Source: Syntrophales bacterium
Lineage (GTDB): Bacteria > Desulfobacterota > Syntrophia > Syntrophales > UBA2251
Length of the DNA: 45,069 nucleotides
Assembly (NCBI GenBank): GCA_023230905.1
Contig: JALNWL010000002.1
Span: 1-45,069, forward strand
Reading direction: 5' to 3'
The notes beneath the pieces are model-generated. The model was not told where the DNA came from. It saw only the letters and a list, made by a program, of their open reading frames with translations, and did not search any database. Shown in pieces: positions 35,109 to 43,780 of this stretch. The stretch's first letter is position 1. Every line of letters starts with the position of its first letter. The translations under genes and the position numbers were made by a program.

Positions 35109-36047
35109 ATGCAGAAAAAGGTCACGGTGGTCGGTGCCGGGAATGTGGGCGCCACGGCGGCACAGCGTCTCGCGGAGAAGGCGCTGTGCGAGGTCTGCCT
35201 CGTTGATATCGTGGAGGGGGTTCCCCAGGGCAAGGCCCTCGATTTGACGGAGGCCGCCCCCATCGAGCGTCACGACTGCCGGATCGTCGGGACGAACCGT
35301 TACGCGGATTCGGCCGGTTCGGACATCGTCATCGTGACGGCCGGCATCGCCCGGAAGCCGGGGATGAGCCGGGACGACCTCCTCGCGACGAACATGAAGA
35401 TCATGCGGCAGGTGGTGACCGAAGCCGTCCGCCATTCTCCGCACGCCATCCTGATCGTCGTGAGCAATCCACTGGACGCCATGTGCCACGTTGCCCTCGA
35501 GGCCAGCGGTTTTCCACGGGAGCGGGTCGTGGGCATGGCCGGCGTTCTGGACGCGGCGCGGTTCCGGGCCTTCATTGCGATGGAGCTCAAAGTTTCGGCG
35601 GACAACGTTCAGGCCGGCGTTCTCGGGGGACATGGAGACACGATGGTCCCGCTGCCCCGGTAGTCGACCGTGGCCGGGGTGCCCATCACGGAACTGATCC
35701 CGGAGGAGAGAATCGCCGCGCTGGTCGAACGAACCCGGCAGGGGGGCGCCGAGATCGTCCAGCTCCTGAAAACGGGCAGCGCCTACTACGCCCCCGCCTC
35801 GGCCGCCGTCGAAATGACGGAGGCGATCTTGAGGGACAGGAAAAAGATCCTTCCGTGTGCCGCGTATCTGGATGGCGAGTACGGGATTCGGGGTCTGTTT
35901 ATGGGGGTGCCGGTCAAGCTGGGCGCCGGGGGGATCGAACAGATCATCGAGCTCAAGTTGACCGAAACCGAAACGGCGGCGCTGAAGCAGTCGGCGGCCA
36001 CCGTGGCGGAACTCCTGGCGGTCATGAAGAGGCTCGGCGTATCGTGA
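35109..36047 (+). CDS. mdh: Malate dehydrogenase interrupted by one in-frame TAG
   Basis: 312 codons from the ATG at 35109 (AAGGGGG upstream), of normal MDH length and frame throughout, except that codon 185 (35661-35663) is TAG. N-terminal half: NAD motif VGAGNVGATAA, IARKPGMSRDDLL with the malate-specific Arg, VSNPLDAM, LDAARFRAFIA, and the catalytic His in GGHGDTMVPLPR. The TAG follows directly, where homologues usually have Tyr (RYSTVAG). The frame resumes with STVAGVPITEL and runs to GEYGIRGLFMGVPVKLGAGGIEQIIEL, a normal C-terminus. The enzyme oxidises malate to oxaloacetate with NAD. Explanations are a nonsense mutation (pseudogene), sequence error, or amber suppression/pyrrolysine. TAG is used as an ordinary stop by several neighbours. 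Confidence 0.85.
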
Positions 36048-36102
36048 CGGGCAAGGGGGAAAACGTTTGATTCTCCCGTGATCCCGGGTTCTTGAAAATA
36101 TA

Positions 36103-36117
36103 TCCGCCCCGGGCGGA
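36103..36117 (+). terminator. Palindromic GC hairpin after mdh
   Basis: TCCGCCC-C-GGGCGGA followed by AATTTATT, 55 bp after the mdh stop and before the TetR promoter. It could be a weak terminator, though its loop would be small and the T-run is poor. Confidence 0.35.
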
Positions 36118-36126
36118 ATTTATTGC

Positions 36127-36155
36127 TTGACAGGCGTTGGTTTTATCACTATGAG
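36127..36155 (+). promoter_or_regulatory. Sigma70 promoter of the TetR gene
   Basis: TTGACA at 36127-36132, a 17-bp spacer, and TATGAG at 36150-36155. The operator palindrome starts 9 bp downstream, where a bound repressor would block initiation. Confidence 0.6.
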
Positions 36156-36164
36156 TGTGTCGAT

Positions 36165-36178
36165 TGACTGATCAGTCA
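36165..36178. promoter_or_regulatory. TetR-type operator palindrome, copy 1
   Basis: A perfect 14-bp palindrome TGACTGATCAGTCA lies between the promoter at 36127-36155 and the TetR start at 36202. Its position near the transcription start suggests autorepression. A 13/14 copy lies at 42232-42245. Confidence 0.7.
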
Positions 36179-36201
36179 CTTCATGGACGGGGGACCCGCT
36201 T

Positions 36202-36819
36202 ATGGATGAAGCAACCACCCAGAAGAAGGACATCATCCTGAACGCCGCCATCAAGGTCTTTGCCGAGAAGGGGTACTACTCCAGCCGGACCCTGGATATT
36301 TCGAACGAGGCCGGGGTGGCGTACGGCTCTCTGTACCACTACTTCCGAAGCAAGGACGACATCCTCATGTCCATTTTTCAGGAACGTTGGAATCTCCTGA
36401 TCGCCAAGGTAAGGCAGGTGCGAGAACAGGGGTCCGGCCCGGAGGAACAACTGGGGATGGTGATCGACTTCATCTTCCGCAGTTACCGGCAAAACCCCGA
36501 TCTCCTCAAGGTCATGATCATGGATGTTCCCCGACTGGACAAATTCTACAACCCGGAAAACTGGAAGCTCTACAACCTGTTCTTCCGCGGCCTGATGGAG
36601 ATTTTTCACGAGGGGCAGGAGCAGGGTGTCTTCGCCGCGGATGTCTCGCCGATCCTGGCCACCATCATCATGCACGGGGCGGTGGATGCCACGATCCGCC
36701 AGTACGTCTACAATCCGGAATTCAACAAGGAGGAATTCCCCGTCGAGGAAGCGCGGGGTCAGATCATGATGGTCCTGCGGCGAGGGTTTTCCAAGAAGGT
36801 GGAGGGCGAAAAATCTTAA
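36202..36819 (+). CDS. TetR/AcrR-family transcriptional regulator
   Basis: 205 residues. The N-terminal HTH (about 8-58) is canonical: KKDIILNAAIKVFAEKGY, then DISNEAGVAYGSLYHYFRSKDDIL. The C-terminal ligand domain (about 70-195) resembles FadR/YsiA-type regulators that sense acyl-CoA thioesters and repress beta-oxidation genes (family knowledge). Palindromic operators before its own gene and before the PaaK-like gene, together with the acyl-CoA genes downstream, fit that role. The ligand is unknown. Confidence 0.9.
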   Translation: MDEATTQKKDIILNAAIKVFAEKGYYSSRTLDISNEAGVAYGSLYHYFRSKDDILMSIFQERWNLLIAKVRQVREQGSGPEEQLGMVIDFIFRSYRQNPDLLKVMIMDVPRLDKFYNPENWKLYNLFFRGLMEIFHEGQEQGVFAADVSPILATIIMHGAVDATIRQYVYNPEFNKEEFPVEEARGQIMMVLRRGFSKKVEGEKS

Positions 36820-36948
36820 GAGAACGATCGGCCGGGCCGGGGTTTCCGGCGGAGAGCCGATTCGCGTGCAGGATCGGAACGTGCGAGGGCCGGGGTTCCT
36901 GAAGCCCGATGTCCGGTACCCGGGGCCAAATTTTTGAGGGAGGTTTTC

Positions 36949-38751
36949 ATGGGGCAGAATTTTTACAAGCGCGACGACCGGGACGTCAAGTTCGTCCTGA
37001 AGGAACATCTGGGAATTAAGCGTCTGCTCGAATTCGAGCCGTATTCGGCCTTTACGATGGAGGATTTCGACATGATCCTCGACCAGGCCCAGAAGATCGC
37101 GGCCAATGATATCGCGCCGACCTTTCAGGACGGAGATCGCGAGGGATGCCATTTTGACCAGGGCAAGGTTACCGTTCCCCGGTCGTTTCACGATTGCTGG
37201 AATGTCTTCAAGGAGGGTAGCTGGTTTGCCCTGCCGCTCAAGCCCGATTACGGCGGACAGGGTATCCCCCTGATCATCGCCGAAGCCGCCCAGGAATTCT
37301 TCATGAGCGCCAACTTCGCCTTCGGCTGTTTCTCCGGGATGGGCCCCGGGAACGGCGCCATGATCGAAAACTACGGGTCTCAGGCGATCAAGGACCTGTT
37401 CTGCGCCAAGATGTACGACGGGACCTGGGGCGGGGGCATGTGCCTGACGGAACCGGCGGTGGGTTCAGACGCCCACATGGTCTCGACGAAGGCGATTCCC
37501 GACGGGTCGAACTACAAGATCCAGGGGACCAAGATCTTCATCACCTCCGGGGAGCACGACCTGACGGAGAATATCGTCCACCTGGTCATTGCCCGGATCG
37601 AGGGGGCGCCGGCCGGCGCCAAGGGGGTTTCCCTGTTCGCCGTGCCGAAGATCTGGGTGAACGAGGATGGGAGCCTGGGGGAACCCAACGACGTGGCCTG
37701 TATCGGGATCGAGCACAAGATGGGCCTCAACGGCTCGGCGACCTGCGTCATGAATTTCGGCGAGAACGGCCGGTGCCGCGGCCATCTGGTGGGGGAGGCG
37801 GGCATGGGACTTGCCTACATGTTCCAGATGGTCAACGTCGCCCGCATGGCCGTGGGACTGGAATCGGTGGCCTTCGGGGCGAACATCTACGCGAACGTCC
37901 TGGCGTACGCCAAGGAGCGGGTCCAGGGGACGCCGTTCGGCAAGGGTGGCGCCAGGGTGCGGATCGTGGAGCACGCGGATGTCCGTCGGATGCTCATGAA
38001 TTTGAAGTCCCTGACCGAGGGGATGCGGGCCCTGGTCTACAAGACGTACTTCATGGAGGATCTGGCCAAGAACAGCCTCGACGAGGCCGAGCGGAAGCGG
38101 GCGAAGGGTCGCCTCGAACTCTTCACGCCGCTCGTCAAGGCGTACTGTTCGGACCGGATCTTCGAGATGGGCCGGGAGGGGATCCAGATCCTGGGCGGGT
38201 ACGGCTTCACGAAGGAGTACCCGGTGGAGCAGTACACCCGGGATTGCAAGATCTTCTCTATCTGGGATGGGACGAACTTCATCCAGTCGGCGGACCTGGT
38301 CGGCCGCAAGCTCAGCATGGGCGGCGGCGCGGTCTTTAAGGGCTGGATCGATGAAGTCACGGCCTTCATCGGGACCCACAAGTCAGAGACGGCCTTCTCC
38401 GGGGAGTTGGAAATTCTGGAGGAGGCCCTTCAGACCGTGGCGGGGCTCGCCCTAGACTACGCGAAGTATCTCAGCGAGGGCAAGCTCGATCTGGTGCCGT
38501 TGACGTCGACCCGTTTCCTGGACTGCGCGGCGGAGGTGGCCATTGCCCATCTCTTGCTGGAACAGGGAATGATCGCCCTCGGGACGCTTGAGCAGGGTCA
38601 ATGCGGGGGGGCCGACCAGGCGTTTTACAGGGGAAAGGTGGAGACGGTGCGTTACTACTGCCGCAATTTCCTGCCCCAGGTTTTTGGGCGCGCGCGGATC
38701 ATCCGGATGGAAGATACGACGGCTGTTGAGATTCCGGAGGATTACCTCTAG
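36949..38751 (+). CDS. Acyl-CoA dehydrogenase, long (about 600-aa) form
   Basis: 600 residues from the ATG at 36949, preceded by GAGGGAGG; the upstream GTG/TTG-type start at 36934 is less likely. The acyl-CoA dehydrogenase fold is clear: GGGMCLTEPAVGSDAHMVSTKA (FAD/substrate region, about 166-187), KIFITSGEHD, an ERVQGTPFGKGG segment, GREGIQILGGYGFTKEYPVEQYTRD and a C-terminal extra domain (about 460-600), as in long AidB/FadE5-like members. The usual catalytic Glu of the YEGT motif is Asp here (IWDGTN). It oxidises an acyl-CoA to an enoyl-CoA with electrons to ETF. It is first in the catabolic cluster after the TetR gene. Confidence 0.92.
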   Translation: MGQNFYKRDDRDVKFVLKEHLGIKRLLEFEPYSAFTMEDFDMILDQAQKIAANDIAPTFQDGDREGCHFDQGKVTVPRSFHDCWNVFKEGSWFALPLKPDYGGQGIPLIIAEAAQEFFMSANFAFGCFSGMGPGNGAMIENYGSQAIKDLFCAKMYDGTWGGGMCLTEPAVGSDAHMVSTKAIPDGSNYKIQGTKIFITSGEHDLTENIVHLVIARIEGAPAGAKGVSLFAVPKIWVNEDGSLGEPNDVACIGIEHKMGLNGSATCVMNFGENGRCRGHLVGEAGMGLAYMFQMVNVARMAVGLESVAFGANIYANVLAYAKERVQGTPFGKGGARVRIVEHADVRRMLMNLKSLTEGMRALVYKTYFMEDLAKNSLDEAERKRAKGRLELFTPLVKAYCSDRIFEMGREGIQILGGYGFTKEYPVEQYTRDCKIFSIWDGTNFIQSADLVGRKLSMGGGAVFKGWIDEVTAFIGTHKSETAFSGELEILEEALQTVAGLALDYAKYLSEGKLDLVPLTSTRFLDCAAEVAIAHLLLEQGMIALGTLEQGQCGGADQAFYRGKVETVRYYCRNFLPQVFGRARIIRMEDTTAVEIPEDYL

Positions 38752-38787
38752 GCATAAACCGATAGGGATTGAAGGAGGCAACACAGG

Positions 38788-39240
38788 ATGGAGAAATCGT
38801 ATTTTGAGGATTACACCGTAGGCGAAAAGTTTATCTCTCCGGCGCGCACGATCACCGAGACCGACATCACGTTGTTCGCCGCCTTCACGGGGGACTGGCA
38901 TCCGCTCCACACGGACGTGGAATTCGCGAAAAAGACCTTCTTCGGCGAGCGCATCGCCCACGGGATGCTGAGCCTGTGCGTCGGCAGCGCCCTGATTTTC
39001 CGACTGGGACCCTATGTGGCCCTGCCCAAGTCGTTCATCGCCTTCTACGGGATGGATTCCGTCCGCTTCGTCGGAGCGGTCAAGATCGGGGACACCATCC
39101 ATTGCGAAGGGGAGATCATGGATCTCCAGGCCAAGGACGACAAGCGGGGCGTCATCGTTTCCAAGAATTCGATCAAGAACCAGCGGGGAGAAGACGTCGT
39201 GATCTATACGACCCGGGCCCTCGTCGGGCGCAAACCCTGA
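38788..39240 (+). CDS. MaoC-family enoyl-CoA hydratase
   Basis: 150 residues, a single hot-dog fold. The hydratase signature is visible at about 32-50 (AAFTGDWHPLHTDVEFA) with the expected catalytic Asp and His, followed by RIAHGMLSL. Members hydrate enoyl-CoA to (R)-3-hydroxyacyl-CoA. It follows the acyl-CoA dehydrogenase by 36 bp with AAGGAGG upstream, so it likely acts on that enzyme's product. Confidence 0.9.
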   Translation: MEKSYFEDYTVGEKFISPARTITETDITLFAAFTGDWHPLHTDVEFAKKTFFGERIAHGMLSLCVGSALIFRLGPYVALPKSFIAFYGMDSVRFVGAVKIGDTIHCEGEIMDLQAKDDKRGVIVSKNSIKNQRGEDVVIYTTRALVGRKP

Positions 39241-39303
39241 AAGGTAAAGTCTTCAGCGCAAACGGAAAGATCGGGATCTTCGAAGATCTCGCGGAGTGAG
39301 AGG

Positions 39304-40170
39304 ATGGCGGGGAAGGGATCGATATTCCTCAATCAGGGGCGCCGGGCCGTGCGGTGTGGCGGATTCCTGGGTGCGCGGTTGCGTTCCGGGTCCGGACGGC
39401 CGGACTACCTGATGGGGGTCGGGGACTGCATGCTCCTGGACTTCCGCAAGGGATTCTTCGCCGTCGCCGACAGTTCGGAGCGTAATTCCTCGTCCTCGCG
39501 GGCCTTCATGCTCCGGTTTGCCGGCCTGCTGGAGGGATTGGACGGCATCGGCGCCCCACGATCCTTCGACGATGCGCAGCAGGCGGCGCTCAGAGAGGAG
39601 GTGGAACGTCAATCCGAGAAGATTCTGGGGGAGATGTCCTTTACGGACAGTTGCACCTTCACCGGCGTTCTGATCCTGAAGTCGGCGACGGGATGCCGGG
39701 GCCTGCTTCTTCACACCGGCGACAGCCTCCTTCTGCATTATGACCTGGGCGCCGCGACGGCTCTCCAGGTCACCCGGAGCAATTTCTGGATGGTGGGTCG
39801 GACCCCTCGGTTTTTCCAGGTGGAGTACCTATCCTTTTCGGATGAATCCCGGTTGCTTCTTTCCACGGACGGCTTTACCTATCTCAGAACGCCGCCGCCG
39901 GAACGCCGGGAGGATTTTATCCGCGGGCTTTTCGAAGAACATCCGGTGGAGGATATTCCGGATATTCTGATCGACGGTTACGACGCCGGGGACATCGCCA
40001 AGGATGACCTGGCCCTGATCAGCCTGCGACCCGCGGGGCTCTGTTTCCACGATCAACGCATCATTCTCGGGGGGACCACGAGCCACGTCGAGCGGAGCTT
40101 CCGGGAAGGACAGACGGATGGCCGTTACGAGGATCTTTATACGCCCGTGCTACAGGCCGGGGCGGCATGA
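39304..40170 (+). CDS. Divergent PP2C-like phosphatase
   Basis: 288 residues. The fold order of PP2C is recognisable though the motifs drift: GVGDCMLLDF (36-48), FFAVADSSERN in place of ADGMGGH, LLLHTGDSLLLHYDL in place of GDSRxY, RLLLSTDGFTYL in place of SDGL, and AKDDLALISL in place of DN(I/T)TVV. The acidic residues that bind metals appear to be kept (Asp in each motif), so it may still be active. It lies inside the acyl-CoA gene cluster, 63 bp after maoC, and may control one of its enzymes or be a signalling protein. I do not know its substrate. Confidence 0.6.
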   Translation: MAGKGSIFLNQGRRAVRCGGFLGARLRSGSGRPDYLMGVGDCMLLDFRKGFFAVADSSERNSSSSRAFMLRFAGLLEGLDGIGAPRSFDDAQQAALREEVERQSEKILGEMSFTDSCTFTGVLILKSATGCRGLLLHTGDSLLLHYDLGAATALQVTRSNFWMVGRTPRFFQVEYLSFSDESRLLLSTDGFTYLRTPPPERREDFIRGLFEEHPVEDIPDILIDGYDAGDIAKDDLALISLRPAGLCFHDQRIILGGTTSHVERSFREGQTDGRYEDLYTPVLQAGAA

Positions 40171-40201
40171 AACGAACGAACGAGAAGGGAGAGATCAGGG
40201 C

Positions 40202-41341
40202 GTGTACGTAAACTATTTTGGAGAGTCGCACGAGATGCTGCGGGCCAGCATCCGCAAATTCGTGGAGCGGGAAATCAAGCCCCATATCGAGCATTGGGAG
40301 GAGGAAGGAACGTTCCCCCTCGAACTCTACAAAAAGGCCGGCGACGCGGGCTTCCTCGGCCTGGGATCGCCGGAGGAATATGGCGGAACGCCCGCGGACA
40401 TCTTCCATCAGGTGGCCTACACGGAGGAGATCCTCCGCTGCGGGTCCGTGGGACTCGTCTCCAGCCTGGGTTCCAGCGCCATTGCGGTTCCCCCGATCCT
40501 GGCCCTGGGGACGGAGGCGCAGAAACGAAAATACGTTCCCCCCGTCCTGGCCGGCGACCAGGTGGCCGTCCTCGGCGTGACCGAACCCAGCGGCGGCTCC
40601 GATGTGGCCAACCTGCTGACCCGGGCCGTCCGCAAGGGCGACACGTTCATCGTCAACGGGTCGAAGACCTTCATCACGAGCGGCACCCGGGCGGACTATG
40701 TCACCACGGCCGTCCGCACCGGCGGCTCGGGGCACAGCGGCATCAGCCTGCTCGTCATCGAGCGGGGAACCCCCGGATTCACGGTTTCCAAGAAGCTGGA
40801 GAAGATGGGCTGGTGGGCCTCCGATACGGCGGAGCTCTCCTTCGACGACTGTGTCGTTCCGGCGGAGAATCTGCTCGGTGAGGAGAACAAGGGCTTCTAC
40901 GGGATCATGCTCAACTTCCAGAAGGAGCGCCTCTATCTGGCGGTCGAGGCCCACGCGGTGGCGGAAATGGCCCTGGAGGAATCCATCCGCTATGCCAAGG
41001 AGCGCACGGCCTTCGGCAAGCCCCTGACGGGGTTCCAGGTGACGCGCCACAAACTCGCCGAAATGGCGACGCTGCTGGAGGCCTCCAAGCAGTTCAACTA
41101 CCGCGTGGCGGCCATGATCGGCGAGGGGATGAACGCCTACCGGGATGTCTGCATGGCCAAGAATTTCGCCACGAAGGTCTGCGACCGGATCGTCTACGAC
41201 GCCGTGCAGATCCACGGCGGTTACGGCTATTGCCGGGAGTATCTGGTGGAGCGGCTCTACCGCGATTCGCGGCTCTTCTCCATCGGCGGCGGCACGTACG
41301 AGATCATGAACGAAGTCATCAGCAAGCAGATGGGATTCTAA
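40202..41341 (+). CDS. Acyl-CoA dehydrogenase (about 380-aa form)
   Basis: 379 residues from the GTG at 40202, preceded by GGGAGAG; a longer frame from 40118 overlaps the previous gene. Standard motifs are LGVTEPSGGSDVANL (about 128-142), VNGSKTFITSG, AKERTAFGKPLTGFQ and QIHGGYGYCREYLVERLYRDSR. The last motif lacks the Glu of YEGT (SIGGGTYEIM). A helix with FQKERLYLAVEA (about 240) carries a Glu where isovaleryl-CoA and long-chain dehydrogenases have their catalytic base. This suggests a branched or long/aliphatic acyl-CoA substrate. Electrons would pass to ETF. Confidence 0.92.
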   Translation: MYVNYFGESHEMLRASIRKFVEREIKPHIEHWEEEGTFPLELYKKAGDAGFLGLGSPEEYGGTPADIFHQVAYTEEILRCGSVGLVSSLGSSAIAVPPILALGTEAQKRKYVPPVLAGDQVAVLGVTEPSGGSDVANLLTRAVRKGDTFIVNGSKTFITSGTRADYVTTAVRTGGSGHSGISLLVIERGTPGFTVSKKLEKMGWWASDTAELSFDDCVVPAENLLGEENKGFYGIMLNFQKERLYLAVEAHAVAEMALEESIRYAKERTAFGKPLTGFQVTRHKLAEMATLLEASKQFNYRVAAMIGEGMNAYRDVCMAKNFATKVCDRIVYDAVQIHGGYGYCREYLVERLYRDSRLFSIGGGTYEIMNEVISKQMGF

Positions 41342-41348
41342 GCCGTCG

Positions 41349-42068
41349 ATGGACATCGATCTCCACATTCACACGAACCGGTACTCCGGCTGCAGCAATA
41401 TCGATCCGGCGAAACTCCTGAAGAAGGCACGGGCCGTGGGTCTGGACGGGATTGCCCTGACGGAGCACGGCATCCGCTGGAGCGACGACCAGATCGAACA
41501 GCTTCGCCGCGCGAGCGGCGTCCGGGATCTTTTGATCATTCCCGGTCAGGAGGTGGCCTGCTACTGGCGTCACGGCCGCTTCCAGGGGGAGTTTCTCGTG
41601 TTCGGCTATCCGAAGAGCCTCGGCTCCAGCCGGTCGGCGGAGGAGGTGATCGAACTCGTCCACGCGGAGGGTGGCGTGGTCGTCGCCGCCCACCCCTTCA
41701 AGAAGTTTCGCCACGGCGACGAGGGGTATTACGGTGCGGGGAAACAGGTCTACGATTTCCACGTGGACGGCCTGGAGGTGGAGCACCCGGATTACGACGA
41801 CGAGGCTCGAACCCAGGCGGCGGAGGCCATGGCGTCCATGGGCATTGCCGGGACCGGCGCCAGCGATTCCCATGCCCTGCACACCGTGGGGATCTGCCGG
41901 ACCGTCTTTGAACGGCCGGTGAACGGGGTGGCCGAGCTGTGTGAAGAGATCCGCTCGGGACGCCTGAAGGCGTTGAATTTGGTGAACGGACGGGGCGTTC
42001 AGGCCCGGCCTTCGGGTCCGGACGCGCCCTCCTGCGAAACGCGGGCGGCCACCCCATCGCTGTTGTAG
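41349..42068 (+). CDS. PHP-domain metal-dependent phosphoesterase
   Basis: 239 residues. PHP motifs are DLHIHTNRYSGCS (4-16), ALTEHG (37-42), IIPGQEVAC with metal-binding Glu (about 64-70), AAHPFKK (about 114-120) and GTGASDSHAL (about 173-182). These supply the His/Asp/Glu set for a di- or trinuclear site. Family members hydrolyse phosphoesters such as nucleotides or 3'-phosphates; the substrate here is unknown. It starts 7 bp after the dehydrogenase stop, hence co-transcribed. The last 30 residues are unconserved. Confidence 0.85.
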   Translation: MDIDLHIHTNRYSGCSNIDPAKLLKKARAVGLDGIALTEHGIRWSDDQIEQLRRASGVRDLLIIPGQEVACYWRHGRFQGEFLVFGYPKSLGSSRSAEEVIELVHAEGGVVVAAHPFKKFRHGDEGYYGAGKQVYDFHVDGLEVEHPDYDDEARTQAAEAMASMGIAGTGASDSHALHTVGICRTVFERPVNGVAELCEEIRSGRLKALNLVNGRGVQARPSGPDAPSCETRAATPSLL

Positions 42069-42231
42069 GAAACGCGCCCGCCAGGCGGTGCGCCATCGCG
42101 CTGACTGAAAAGGGTCGGCATCGTTTTGTTATCGGGGACCCTCCCGTTCCGATGTGCTTACTCCTCCCCGATCCGTGTCCGGTTTTGCGAATCCCCGGAA
42201 GTGGTATCCGGGTCATTTTTCGTCAGGAGTG

Positions 42232-42245
42232 TGATTGATCAGTCA
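42232..42245. promoter_or_regulatory. TetR-type operator, copy 2
   Basis: TGATTGATCAGTCA matches the operator at 36165-36178 in 13 of 14 positions. It lies 29 bp before the PaaK-like start and just upstream of its AAGGAGG, a position that would block transcription. No third copy was noticed in the cluster. Confidence 0.6.
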
Positions 42246-42274
42246 ATCTCAAATTCATTATAAGGAGGAATCAG

Positions 42275-43741
42275 ATGTCGCGTAAGCCGTTCAAAGTCCC
42301 GAGAAACAAAGAAGAGATCATGACCTGGATTAACAGCATCCCGATGTATCGGGAGGATCAGCCGCTGGACCTGTCCTTCAAGAGCCAGGAAGAGATCCGC
42401 GGCGTCCAGGACGCGGCGCTCGTCAAGCAGATGGAGCGCCTGGGAAAGTTCAGCCCGTACTATCGGGAGAAGTTCAAGGAGTGGGGCCTCGATTACCCGT
42501 CCATCAAGACCCTCGACGACCTGGAGAAGGTGCCGCTGACGAGCAAGGCCGACTTCATGAAGGACCGGGGCGAGTCCTTCAAGCTCGACATGGATTTCGA
42601 GCACATCATGGAATATATCCTCTACGAGATCACCTACACCACCGGCACGACAACGGGGATGCCCTCCCGGTTTTACAACACGACCTACGACATGTTCATG
42701 CAGTCCTGGATGTTCCGGATCGGTTGCAAGCTCTGCTATCTCGAGCCGGACGACATCCTGATGAACCTCTTCCCCTATCACTTCATTCCCCATATCGGGT
42801 ACTACAAGACCGTCCATTTCGCCTCCGCCGTGGGCATGTCGATGTGCTGGGGCTTTACCGGCGCGCCGCTGCCAGGCTTCCCCTACAACATCCACCGCTC
42901 CATGCAACAGGCGATCGAGGACATCGAGAAGAAGAAGGTCAATGCCCTCTCCGGAATCGCCTCCTACATCCGCCGCTTGATCATGGTGGCCGAGGAGCAG
43001 GGGCGTGACCTCTCCCGGATCAACAAGATCCAGGCCCTGGGCGAGGCTGTTCCCAAGGGGATGCGGGACGATATCCGCCGGCGCCTTCAGGGGATGGGCG
43101 CGGGCGATGTGTATATCAGCAACGCGTTCGGATTTACCGAGGCGCAGACCGCCTTCCAGGAATGTCAGGAACTGGGGGGTGCCCATTCCGGAACCCCGCA
43201 GCTCGCCTATTTCGAGGCCGTCGATGAGAACGGGAAACGCAAGCCGGACGGCGAGCCGGGCCTGCTGTGCATTACGCACCTGGATCGCCGGGGAACCTGT
43301 CTGCTGCGCTATCTGGTGGGGGACATCGTTGCCGTCACCAACAAGCCCTGTCCGCACTGCGGCCGGAACGACCAGCGGATCGTGACCGCCGTGGGGAGCA
43401 CCTACGGAACGAGGACCAAGGAGTTGATGAAGGTGAAGGGGACCCTGATCAACCCCGAAACGATGCGGGATGCCGTGGCCAATACCCCCGGCGTGGTCGA
43501 GTACCAGTTCGTCGTTACGAAGGAGAAGGCGGATGATCCCTATTCGATGGATATGCTGAAACTTCGGGTTGGCGCCGATAAAGGGGCCGATCTGGCCTCG
43601 CTGGAGAAGGTCCTGAAGGAGAAGGTGAAGAAGGCCGTCGAATTGACGCCGAAGGTGGAGTTCGTGCCGCTCTCCGAGATCTTCAACCCCGGCGCTACAC
43701 TGAAGGCGACGCGCATCGTGGATGAGCGTCCGCAGGAGTAG
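42275..43741 (+). CDS. PaaK-like CoA ligase (phenylacetate-CoA ligase family)
   Basis: 488 residues. It has the AMP-binding fold of the PaaK group: TYTTGTTTGMPSRFY (P-loop, about 126-140), FGFTEAQTA (about 286-294), LLRYLVGDIVAV with the conserved Asp (about 344-355), CPHCGRNDQR and a short C-terminal domain with KVKGTLINPE and a Lys near KATRI. Members activate aromatic or other carboxylic acids to CoA thioesters with ATP. Strong AAGGAGG with 6-nt spacing precedes it, and an operator lies just upstream, so it begins its own regulated transcript. The substrate may be an aromatic or alicyclic acid. Confidence 0.9.
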   Translation: MSRKPFKVPRNKEEIMTWINSIPMYREDQPLDLSFKSQEEIRGVQDAALVKQMERLGKFSPYYREKFKEWGLDYPSIKTLDDLEKVPLTSKADFMKDRGESFKLDMDFEHIMEYILYEITYTTGTTTGMPSRFYNTTYDMFMQSWMFRIGCKLCYLEPDDILMNLFPYHFIPHIGYYKTVHFASAVGMSMCWGFTGAPLPGFPYNIHRSMQQAIEDIEKKKVNALSGIASYIRRLIMVAEEQGRDLSRINKIQALGEAVPKGMRDDIRRRLQGMGAGDVYISNAFGFTEAQTAFQECQELGGAHSGTPQLAYFEAVDENGKRKPDGEPGLLCITHLDRRGTCLLRYLVGDIVAVTNKPCPHCGRNDQRIVTAVGSTYGTRTKELMKVKGTLINPETMRDAVANTPGVVEYQFVVTKEKADDPYSMDMLKLRVGADKGADLASLEKVLKEKVKKAVELTPKVEFVPLSEIFNPGATLKATRIVDERPQE

Positions 43742-43780
43742 TTCGCCGCCGGACGTTTCGTCCGTGGCTTAGGGAAGAAG

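Noticed and set aside
34967..35263. Leftward 98-codon frame between glmM and mdh
   Set aside because: Most of it is antisense to the conserved NAD-binding start of mdh, with no Shine-Dalgarno and no known motif.
35661..35663. Pyrrolysine as the firm reading of the mdh TAG
   Set aside because: No pyl gene is in the window, Tyr is the normal residue, and TAG serves as a regular stop nearby; mutation or error is at least as likely.
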